Assembly: GCA_015655255.1 (NCBI GenBank)
Contig: JAATFJ010000107.1
Coordinates: 1-6,436 of the forward strand
Direction of reading: 5' to 3'
Length of the DNA stretch: 6,436 bases
Source: Actinomycetales bacterium
GTDB lineage: Bacteria; Actinomycetota; Actinomycetes; Actinomycetales; Microbacteriaceae
Every line of letters starts with the position of its first letter. Position 1 is the first letter of the stretch. The notes below the pieces were generated by a model that saw nothing but the letters and a program-made list of their open reading frames with translations, did not search any database and was not told the DNA's origin. The position numbers were made by a program, and so were the translations under genes. Below are positions 1-6,371 of the stretch, one piece after another.

Positions 1-394
1 CGTGCACGAAGTCGGCGAACAGCGCGTCCACTCCGCCCGTCCTCTCCAGGTCCGCGAGGGTCACGAGCGTCTGCGCGAGCGCATCGGGGGCGAGCCAGTC
101 GTCGGCGTCGAGCACCTTGAGATAGCGGCCCCGCGCGTGCGCGACGCCGGTCTCGATCGCCGCGCCGTGCCCGCCGTTGCGCTGGTGGACCACACGGATC
201 CGATCGGGGAAACGAGCCGCGTACGCATCGGCGAGCAGAGGGGTCTCGTCGGTGGAGCCGTCGTCGACGATCACGACGTCCAGCCGGGAGTCCCCGCTCA
301 CCAGCGCAGCCAGCGCGCGATCGAGATACGCCGCGGTGTTGTAGGCGGGGACGACGACGCTGAGAAGCGGCTCGGGAAGATCAGCGGTGGTCAC
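1..394 (-). CDS. Family 2 glycosyltransferase, N-terminal 131 residues (cut by window edge)
   Basis: This is the start of an inverting GT-A-fold glycosyltransferase, which transfers a sugar from an activated donor to a glycan or lipid acceptor at the inner face of the membrane. My translation of the minus strand from GTG at 394 is open to the window edge. It shows the GT2 signatures in order: LLSVVVPAYN near residues 10-19, the nucleotide-binding VIVDDGSTDET near 43-53, RNGGHGAAI near 80-88, and the metal-binding DxD-type motif LKVLDADDW near 101-109. The combination of GGHG with LKVLD(A/G)DDW resembles GT2 enzymes found beside GtrA genes. The GTG start overlaps the TGA of the upstream GtrA gene as GTGA (391-394), with a weak AAGG four bases upstream, so translation is probably coupled. 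The C-terminal part, including any membrane helices that would separate a polyprenyl-phosphate sugar synthase from a polymer glycosyltransferase, is outside the window. Family call is firm; donor and acceptor are unknown. Confidence 0.93.
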   Translation of the reverse strand, partial: MTTADLPEPLLSVVVPAYNTAAYLDRALAALVSGDSRLDVVIVDDGSTDETPLLADAYAARFPDRIRVVHQRNGGHGAAIETGVAHARGRYLKVLDADDWLAPDALAQTLVTLADLERTGGVDALFADFVH

Positions 395-1017
395 ACAGCC
401 TTATTCGTGCGGGTCGTCTCGTCGGGAAGGGGCTTCTGAGGGAAGATCACCTGGAAGATAGGGTAGAAAACCCAGAACGAGATCGCGGAGTTGATGATCA
501 TGGTGATCACGTCGGCGATCACCGAGCCGGTCGCCCCCCATCCCCATGTGTTCATGAGCAGGTCGTAGATGGGCGCCTTGTAGAAGCCCTGCGCCGCCGC
601 CGCGATGACGGTGATGACGACATAGGCGAGAGCGTACCAGCCCGCCGCCACCCAGATCGCGCTGTTCGATTTAAAGGTGATGTTGCGCTGCAGGAAGAAG
701 TTGATGACCTGCGCGATGAGGAGGGTGATCTGCACGGAGAGGAAGTAAGCCAGCCCCCCGCCGCCGTCCGGCAGCGACCCCGCGGCGTAGTCGAACATGT
801 AGTACTGGCTGCCGTCGACGTTCGCACCCACGGTAAAGACCTGGAAGCTCACGGAGACGAGATCGGTGAACGCATCGAAGCCCCACCGGAAGATCGGCAT
901 GAGCGCGAGCTGGAGCACGGTCACTCCGTTGGAGAGCACGAAGAACAGCAGGAATTTGGACAGCTCGGGGTGTTTCTCCGCGAAGCGTGTCCAACGGGTC
1001 CGGATGGCGGCGAACAT
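391..1017 (-). CDS. GtrA-family four-helix membrane protein
   Basis: GtrA-like proteins are small inner-membrane proteins thought to flip, or assist flipping of, polyprenyl-phosphate-linked sugars for glycan modification. Numbering from the GTG at 1020, helices are visible at about 22-44, 89-110, 121-143 and 163-190. The family signature QVINFFLQRNITFKS at 104-118 follows helix 2, and a related INSAISFWVFYPIF lies in helix 4. The N-terminus is basic (RTRWTR) and the tail is polar, fitting both ends inside. At about 208 residues it is longer than the usual 120-150, mainly because of a loop of about 44 residues between helices 1 and 2. Two starts are possible: GTG at 1020 or ATG at 1017, preceded by GGAGAGGA. 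I prefer ATG, since AGGA then lies 7 bases away. The stop of the upstream GH3 gene overlaps this start, and its own stop overlaps the glycosyltransferase start. Family call is strong; the sugar carried is unknown. Confidence 0.88.
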   Translation of the reverse strand: MFAAIRTRWTRFAEKHPELSKFLLFFVLSNGVTVLQLALMPIFRWGFDAFTDLVSVSFQVFTVGANVDGSQYYMFDYAAGSLPDGGGGLAYFLSVQITLLIAQVINFFLQRNITFKSNSAIWVAAGWYALAYVVITVIAAAAQGFYKAPIYDLLMNTWGWGATGSVIADVITMIINSAISFWVFYPIFQVIFPQKPLPDETTRTNKAV

Positions 1018-3464
1018 CACCGTGTCCTCTCCGCAGGGGTGTCATCGGCACGGAACTGCGCGGCCGTGGCCTTCTCGGTTCGTCGCCCGCGGAGGTACGC
1101 GGCGATCACCGCGCCAAGCCCGCGGAAGGTGCGGCCGTTGACGAGGGTGAGCACGGCATCGGTCAGCTCGCGGGTCGCGAGTCCGCCGCTCATCTTCGAG
1201 AGCACGCGGAAGGGGGCGTTGAACATGAACAGGATGTTCAGATCCGGCATGCCCTTCTGCTCGGCGGCGCGTCGGCGGCGGTCCAGGATCCGGAACACGA
1301 ACCGGGCCGCGCGGCTGCGGGCGGTGCGGAGACGGTCGATGGGATCGTTGAATTGCAGCGGGCCGCTGCCCCATTCCGCGGCGGGGAGGGGCCGGCGCAG
1401 GAGCGCGGCGAAGTCCGCGTCGGAGGCGTCCCGGACGGCGTGCGCGAGGTAGGCGGAGGGCTCGATGATTGCGCCATCGGCGACGACGGTCCCCGGGACG
1501 GAGACGAGGTGCGTCGCGACGATGTCCTCGCTGCTGCGACCGATGGCGATCTCATACTCACCGCCCTCGATCTCCCAGGTGCCGCGTTCCGCGTCGAAGT
1601 AGCGGTAGGCGCGCTCTCCCAGCGGGATCGTGACGGTCGCGTGCGCTCCGGGCGCGAGGCGCACCTTCGCAAAGCCCTTGAGCTCGCGCACAGCGCGGTG
1701 CACACGGCTGCGACCGCGGCGACCGATGTAGAGCTGCACGACATCGGATCCCTCCCGCGCGCCCGTATTGGTCACGGTGACACGGACCTCGTCCTCCGCG
1801 ACGGCAAGCGCGCTGTAGGCGAAGCGCGTGTATCCCAGCCCGAATCCGAAGGGGAACGCGACGGGGGTCTGGCTGCGCTCATACCAGCGGTAGCCGACGG
1901 CGAGCGCCTCTCGATACTCGGAAGTGCGCAGGGTGCTGGGGAACCGTCCTGCGGTGGGGGTGTCGACGAGGTGCACCGGCATGGTCTCGGCGAGACGGCC
2001 GCCCGGTTCGACCACTCCGGTGAGGACGTCGGCGATCGCCTCGCCCCCGGCCTGCCCGCCGAGGTAGCCATGCAGCACGGCGGTGGCCTGCGCGATCCAC
2101 GGGGTCTCCAGCACTCCCCCGGCGCTGAGCACGACGACGGTGTGCGGGGCGACGGCGGAAACCGCGGCGAGGAGGGCGCGCTGGTCGTCGGGGAGGGAGA
2201 GGGAGCTGCGGTCCATCCCCTCCGACTCCGCCGATTCCGGAAGGCCCAGGGCGAGCACGGCGACCTCGGCACGGCGAGCGAGGTCGACGGCCTCCGCACG
2301 GAGCGCCGCCCCCTCCCCGCCGTCGCGACGGAACCCCGCCGCGAAGCCGACGACATCGAGCGCCGTGTCGGCGAGCGCCCCGCGGAGCGTCGTCACCCGG
2401 AGCGCGTTGACGAGCGAGGAGCCCGCGCCCTGGTAGCGCGGCACGTCCGCGAACTCCCCGATGAGCGCCACCCGAGTTCCCGCGGTGAGCGGCAGAAGGT
2501 CGTCCTCGTTGCGCAGGAGCACCGCCGATTCGGCGGCGGCCGTGCGGGCAAGAGCGTGATGGGCGTCGGCATCGACACGGGCAGTGTCCGCACGGGCCGT
2601 GACCCGGCGGACCAGATCGACGACCTCGGCCACGCGGGCGTCGAGTTCCGCCTCGGCGAGCGTGCCCGCCTGCACGGCAGCGACGAGGGCCCGCGCGGAG
2701 TCGAATCCGGGCGAGGGCATCTCGAGGGTGCCGCCCGCGCGCACGGCGGCGACGGGGTCATTACCGCCGCCCCAGTCCGTCACGACGGCGCCGTCGAAGC
2801 CCCATTCCTCGCGGAGGATCCCGGTGAGCAGGTGCGTGTTCTCGTGCGCGTATACGCCGTTGATGCGGTTGTACGCGCTCATGATCGTCCACGGCGCGGC
2901 CTCGCGCACGACGATCTCGAAGGCGGTGAGGTAGAGCTCGCGGAAGGTGCGCTCGTCGATGATCGAATCGCTCACCATACGCCGGAGTTCCTGGCTGTTG
3001 ACGGCGAAGTGCTTGGGGCTCGCGGCGACGCCCTGGGACTGGATGCCGCGCACGTAGGCGGCGGCGAGGTTCCCGGCCAGCTCGGGATCCTCGGAGAAGT
3101 ATTCAAAGTTGCGGCCGCCCAGCGGGCTCCGCTTGAGGTTGAGACCCGGGCCGAGCAGGACGTTCACGCCCTGCGCGTGCGCCTCGACGCCCAGCGCCGT
3201 GCCGATGCGGGTGGCGAGCTCGACGTCCCAGCTGTTGGCGATGGTCGCCGCCGGAGGGAAGCACGTGGCGGGCTCGGAGCCGTTGATACCGAGGTGGTCG
3301 GCGGAACCCGTCTGCTTGCGGATGCCATGCGGTCCGTCGGACGCCCAGATGGCGGGGAGGTCGATCGCGTCGATCGCACGCGTCTGCCACGTGTTCGCAC
3401 CGCTGAGCAGCGCCGCCTTCTGCAGCAGCGTGAGGGCGGCGAGCAGTTCTGAGGTCTCTTTCAC
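1017..3464 (-). CDS. Cytoplasmic GH3 beta-glucosidase-type glycoside hydrolase
   Basis: This 815-residue retaining glycoside hydrolase probably releases a terminal beta-linked sugar such as glucose from oligosaccharides or glycosides. The domain order is the usual one. A TIM-like barrel spans about 5-285, with SDGPHG at 42-47, GRNFEYFSEDP at 117-127, KHFAVNSQE at 151-159, and the nucleophile D230 in AVVTDWGG. An alpha/beta sandwich spans about 300-500, with AAAESAVLLRNEDDLLPL at 308-325 and the likely acid/base E415 in SEGMDR. A fibronectin III-like domain spans about 555-655 (VTVTNTGAREGSDVVQLYI). A basic tail of about 155 residues follows, with PDLNILFMFNAPFRVLSKMSGG at 740-761. There is no signal peptide or membrane helix, so it should act in the cytoplasm on imported or internally made glycosides. 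The GTG start is supported by AAGGA six bases upstream. The gene follows a membrane-anchored GH3 and runs directly into the GtrA gene. Exact substrate cannot be inferred, since xylosidases, glucosidases and glucosaminidases share this fold. Confidence 0.95.
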   Translation of the reverse strand: MKETSELLAALTLLQKAALLSGANTWQTRAIDAIDLPAIWASDGPHGIRKQTGSADHLGINGSEPATCFPPAATIANSWDVELATRIGTALGVEAHAQGVNVLLGPGLNLKRSPLGGRNFEYFSEDPELAGNLAAAYVRGIQSQGVAASPKHFAVNSQELRRMVSDSIIDERTFRELYLTAFEIVVREAAPWTIMSAYNRINGVYAHENTHLLTGILREEWGFDGAVVTDWGGGNDPVAAVRAGGTLEMPSPGFDSARALVAAVQAGTLAEAELDARVAEVVDLVRRVTARADTARVDADAHHALARTAAAESAVLLRNEDDLLPLTAGTRVALIGEFADVPRYQGAGSSLVNALRVTTLRGALADTALDVVGFAAGFRRDGGEGAALRAEAVDLARRAEVAVLALGLPESAESEGMDRSSLSLPDDQRALLAAVSAVAPHTVVVLSAGGVLETPWIAQATAVLHGYLGGQAGGEAIADVLTGVVEPGGRLAETMPVHLVDTPTAGRFPSTLRTSEYREALAVGYRWYERSQTPVAFPFGFGLGYTRFAYSALAVAEDEVRVTVTNTGAREGSDVVQLYIGRRGRSRVHRAVRELKGFAKVRLAPGAHATVTIPLGERAYRYFDAERGTWEIEGGEYEIAIGRSSEDIVATHLVSVPGTVVADGAIIEPSAYLAHAVRDASDADFAALLRRPLPAAEWGSGPLQFNDPIDRLRTARSRAARFVFRILDRRRRAAEQKGMPDLNILFMFNAPFRVLSKMSGGLATRELTDAVLTLVNGRTFRGLGAVIAAYLRGRRTEKATAAQFRADDTPAERTR
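1025..1032 (-). promoter_or_regulatory. Ribosome binding site of the GtrA gene
   Basis: On the minus strand this reads GGAGAGGA, inside the last codons of the upstream GH3 gene. AGGA is 7 bases from ATG at 1017 and 4 from GTG at 1020, while GGAG is 8 bases from the GTG. Both starts are therefore physically possible, and ATG is the better initiator. A strong site inside the preceding coding region fits reinitiation after the overlapping stop codon. Confidence 0.7.
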
Positions 3465-3470
3465 AGTTCT

Positions 3471-3475
3471 TCCTT
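3471..3475 (-). promoter_or_regulatory. Ribosome binding site of the cytoplasmic GH3 gene
   Basis: The minus strand reads AAGGA followed by six bases (AGAACT) and then the GTG start at 3464. This match to the anti-Shine-Dalgarno sequence at good spacing is what sets the start. The next in-frame start codon would remove part of the barrel. Confidence 0.75.
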
Positions 3476-3497
3476 GGGTGTCCTGTCGGCGAGGGAT

Positions 3498-3530
3498 GAT
3501 CCGCTCGGGGCCCGGGGCCCCGAGCGGATC
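3498..3530 (-). terminator. Perfect 15-bp GC-rich hairpin between the two GH3 genes
   Basis: The arms GATCCGCTCGGGGCC (3498-3512) and GGCCCCGAGCGGATC (3516-3530) are exact reverse complements separated by CGG. In RNA this gives a very stable stem-loop starting three bases after the TGA stop (3534-3536) of the upstream GH3 gene. No T-run follows it in the direction of transcription (ATCCCTCGCC comes next), so it is not a classical intrinsic terminator. U-less hairpins of this kind are seen as terminators in actinomycetes. It could equally act as a partial terminator or a 3'-end stabiliser for the upstream message. Only 33 bases separate it from the next gene's start, leaving little room for a new promoter, so I favour partial read-through. 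As the palindrome is nearly symmetric, strand is assigned by context. The rest of the 69-bp gap holds only the ribosome binding site. Confidence 0.6.
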
Positions 3531-3533
3531 GGG

Positions 3534-6371
3534 TCAGGCCGAGACGACGGGGGCGTCGTCGGCGAGGACGGGCCGGTTGCGGTGGCGCCGGAACCGGACG
3601 ACGATCCAGACGAGAGCGGCGAGGAGAAGGACGGCGAGCGCGATCGTCGCCACGGTCACCCAGACCTCCCAGGCCGCGGGATGGTAGGTGAGTGTCGCAC
3701 CCGGCGCCATGCCGTTCATCGCATTCGAGTTCGCCACCGTGTACAGCACGTTGTGCGCCGCGTACCGGATGTTCTCCTGCGCGAAGGCGCTGCTCGTGTC
3801 CGTGACCGACTTGAAGTTCTCGAACGTGAGCTGGTGATCGGTGCCGCGCGCCGCCCACGCCTGATCCACGTACATGAAGTCGTAGAGGTTGAAGTCGGTG
3901 ATGGCGATGCCCCGGAAGCCCCACTCCTCGCGCAGCACGTTGTGCATGAGCGCGGAGGACCCGCCCGCCCACGTCGCACCGATGCGGTTGAACGAGCTCA
4001 TGATGGCGGTCGAGCCGATGGACGTCGTCTGCGCGGTGCCGTCCGCATCGAAGGAGCGGAGCTCCCCGGACGCGTCCTTGACGATCATCTCGAAGGGCTT
4101 GAGGTAGATCTCGCGGATCGTCTGCTCCGTCGCCCATGTGGCCAGGCCCTTCCCCGCCACACGGTTGGTCTCCTGATCGTTCATCGCGAAGTGCTTCGTG
4201 AAGGTGTAGACGCCCTTCGTCAGCGCGCCGTCGATGACCGAGGTGCCCAGGGTTCCCGACAGCACCGGGTCCTCCGAGTAGTACTCGAAGTTCCGGCCGG
4301 CGAAGGGAGAGCGGTGCAGGTTCACGGCCGGTGCATACCAGCCGTTGGCCCCCATCGTCAGCGCCTCGTTGCCGATCGCGACGCCCATCTCCTCGGCGAG
4401 GTCGACGTTCCAGGTCTGCGCGAGCAGGTACTCCGACTGGAATGCCGTGCCCGTCCACAGCTCCGGGTTGATGAACGAGCTGAAGCCCGCGGGGCCGTCG
4501 AGGTCGTTCGTACGGATCTTGCCGATCTCGGGGAGAGCCGCGGTGTTGTACGACCCGGAGGTGAGCATCGAGACGACCTCGGTGAGATCGAGCTGATCCA
4601 GCAGCTCGTCCCATGCCGGGTCGTCCCAGTCGCGTCCGCGCAGATCGATGAGGGAGAGATCGCCGTCGGCGTTCCACACGGGCGCCTCGGCATCCGCGTT
4701 CTCCTCCGCGGCCGCGGTGGCGTCGTACGACTGGAACGCATCGATGACCGCCTGACGGGACTCGAAGTCCGCATCGGCGGGTGCCGTCGGGAACGTGCCC
4801 GCGAAGTCCGCACGGGAGAGCTTCGTGGCCGTGCCCTCGGTGAATTCGGCGGAGACGTCGTCGAACTGGTTCGTCGCGGGCGTCTCATCGCTCGCACGGC
4901 CGTCGGTGTAGGTGATCGTGTCGTCGACGGTGTACGTGATCGGCGCGGTTCCCGGGGCGATCGTGTGCGAATCGGTCTGCACCTTCAGCTGGTAGTCGCC
5001 CGCGTCGAGCACGTACGCGCCCGCACCGCTGTCGTCGTAGGAGGCCATGTCCTCCACCGCGATGCTCAGCGTCACCGTCTCCGATGCGCCGGGGTCGAGC
5101 ATCCCGGTCTTCGCGTAGGCGCCGAGCACGACCGAGGACTTCTCGATGCCGCCGGGCGTGTAGGGCGCGGTGTAGTAGAGCTCGACGACGTCCTTGCCGG
5201 CCACGGATCCCGTGTTGGTCACCGTCACGTCGACGGAGATGTCGCCGTCGACGTCGCCCAGCTGCTGGCCCGTGATCTCCTGGGTGAAGGAGGTGTAGCT
5301 GAGCCCGTAGCCGAAGGGGTAGCCGACGGCGTCGTCATAGTCGATGAAGCCCTCGACCGCGGCGGTCTCGTAGTAGCGGTAGCCGACGTAGATGCCCTCT
5401 TCGTAGTCGACGAAGCTCGCATCCTCGATGTTGCTGTAGACGAAGTCGCCGATGTTGACGAAGGTGGGGTCAGCCGTGAAGTCGCGCGCGAAGGTGTCGA
5501 CGGTACGGCCGGAGGGGTTGACCTCACCGGAGAGGATCGGGCCCAGCGCTCCGAAGCCGACGGCGCCGGGAGAGGCGGCGTAGACGATGCCATCGATGTT
5601 CTCGTCGTCCTGCAGCGTGCCGAGTTCCAGGGAGGTGGAGGCGTTGACGACGACGATGACGGTGTCGAAGTTCGACTCCGCGAGGGCGACGAGGTCCTTC
5701 TCGTCCTTGTTCAGCTCGAGCTGGTGCTGGCCGGGCTCGGCGTTCTCGTCCCACTCCTCCATGTTCGTGGCGAGGTCGCCGCCCTCGCCGCCACCACGGC
5801 CGATGACGACGATCGCCGCATCGTTGTAGTCCGCGAAGCTGTCGAGCGACTCCTGCGAATACTCGTCCACAGGCATCTCGCCGATGTTGTAGTTGGAGCT
5901 GGCGGGGTCGTCCATGACGATATTGGTGCGTCCGCCCTCGGCGGCCGGGTTGGCGGCGGCGAAGTCGGCGAGCTGCTGGTACACCGTGTCGTTGACGGTG
6001 AAGCCGCCCTTCTCGATGCCGACGCGGATGTTCACGGCCGCCGTCGTATCGGCGCCACCGGATCCCGAACCTCCGTAGATGGGATCCGCAGCATCGCGCC
6101 CCAGCAGGGTCACGTTGCCTGCGGCGAGGTGCAGGCTGCCGTTGTTCTTGAGAAGGACCATGCCCTCTTCGGCGATGTCCTCGACGAGATCGGCGGATGC
6201 CACCTTGGCCTCATCGACCGTCGCATAGTCGGCGGTGTTGTACTGCGTGTCGAGCTGCTCGCCCTCGGCCGTATTGGTGATGGTGTACGTGCCCGTGCCC
6301 ATGTACGACTCGATGGCTCCTCGGAACATCCCGATCGCGATGTTCGCGCCGACGGCCACAACGGCCACCAC
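3534..6371 (-). CDS. Membrane-anchored GH3 glycoside hydrolase with permuted domain order
   Basis: This 945-residue GH3 enzyme has its domains permuted. The alpha/beta sandwich comes first, at about 55-300 (VASADLVEDIAEEGMVLLKNNGSL at 57-80, likely acid/base E196 in GGEGGDL). A fibronectin III-like domain follows at about 378-445 (DVTVTNTGSVAGKDVVELYY). An acidic linker then leads to the TIM-like barrel at about 590-880, with LDGPAGF at 624-630, GRNFEYYSEDP at 692-702, KHFAMNDQE at 726-734 and the nucleophile D826 in IAITDFN. Permuted GH3 enzymes are known in other bacteria. A hydrophobic segment covers residues 1-20, and a second helix at about 901-926 is followed by the basic stop-transfer RFRRHRNR. 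The Asp/Glu-rich catalytic part should therefore lie outside the cell, held at both ends. It would hydrolyse surface or environmental beta-glycosides and may pair with the cytoplasmic GH3 downstream. The start is uncertain. GTG at 6371 is the first canonical start after an in-frame TGA at 6423-6425, has no convincing Shine-Dalgarno, and lacks the expected basic residues before the helix. Confidence 0.9.
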   Translation of the reverse strand: MVAVVAVGANIAIGMFRGAIESYMGTGTYTITNTAEGEQLDTQYNTADYATVDEAKVASADLVEDIAEEGMVLLKNNGSLHLAAGNVTLLGRDAADPIYGGSGSGGADTTAAVNIRVGIEKGGFTVNDTVYQQLADFAAANPAAEGGRTNIVMDDPASSNYNIGEMPVDEYSQESLDSFADYNDAAIVVIGRGGGEGGDLATNMEEWDENAEPGQHQLELNKDEKDLVALAESNFDTVIVVVNASTSLELGTLQDDENIDGIVYAASPGAVGFGALGPILSGEVNPSGRTVDTFARDFTADPTFVNIGDFVYSNIEDASFVDYEEGIYVGYRYYETAAVEGFIDYDDAVGYPFGYGLSYTSFTQEITGQQLGDVDGDISVDVTVTNTGSVAGKDVVELYYTAPYTPGGIEKSSVVLGAYAKTGMLDPGASETVTLSIAVEDMASYDDSGAGAYVLDAGDYQLKVQTDSHTIAPGTAPITYTVDDTITYTDGRASDETPATNQFDDVSAEFTEGTATKLSRADFAGTFPTAPADADFESRQAVIDAFQSYDATAAAEENADAEAPVWNADGDLSLIDLRGRDWDDPAWDELLDQLDLTEVVSMLTSGSYNTAALPEIGKIRTNDLDGPAGFSSFINPELWTGTAFQSEYLLAQTWNVDLAEEMGVAIGNEALTMGANGWYAPAVNLHRSPFAGRNFEYYSEDPVLSGTLGTSVIDGALTKGVYTFTKHFAMNDQETNRVAGKGLATWATEQTIREIYLKPFEMIVKDASGELRSFDADGTAQTTSIGSTAIMSSFNRIGATWAGGSSALMHNVLREEWGFRGIAITDFNLYDFMYVDQAWAARGTDHQLTFENFKSVTDTSSAFAQENIRYAAHNVLYTVANSNAMNGMAPGATLTYHPAAWEVWVTVATIALAVLLLAALVWIVVRFRRHRNRPVLADDAPVVSA

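Noticed and set aside
2..439. 145-codon plus-strand frame at the left edge
   Set aside because: The opposite strand encodes canonical GT2 motifs over the same bases; this frame shows no family signature.
1222..1241. GAACAT/ATGTTC inverted repeat inside the cytoplasmic GH3 gene
   Set aside because: Six-base arms within codons for the FMFN and DLNI segments, far from any promoter; no sign of an operator.
3360..3380. Tandem GTCGATCGC repeats
   Set aside because: Two copies only, explained by the repeated AID residues in RAIDAIDL.
987..3452. 821-codon plus-strand open frame opposite the cytoplasmic GH3 gene
   Set aside because: It is an antisense shadow with low-complexity composition, no domain, and no ribosome site.
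3103..4677. 524-codon minus-strand frame spanning the junction of the two GH3 genes
   Set aside because: It is an out-of-frame, Arg/His/Pro/Gly-rich product across two well supported genes and the hairpin.
6066..6099. Short inverted repeat around two GGATCC sites
   Set aside because: Seven-base arms inside coding sequence for a Gly/Ser-rich turn of the GH3 protein; likely chance in high-GC DNA.
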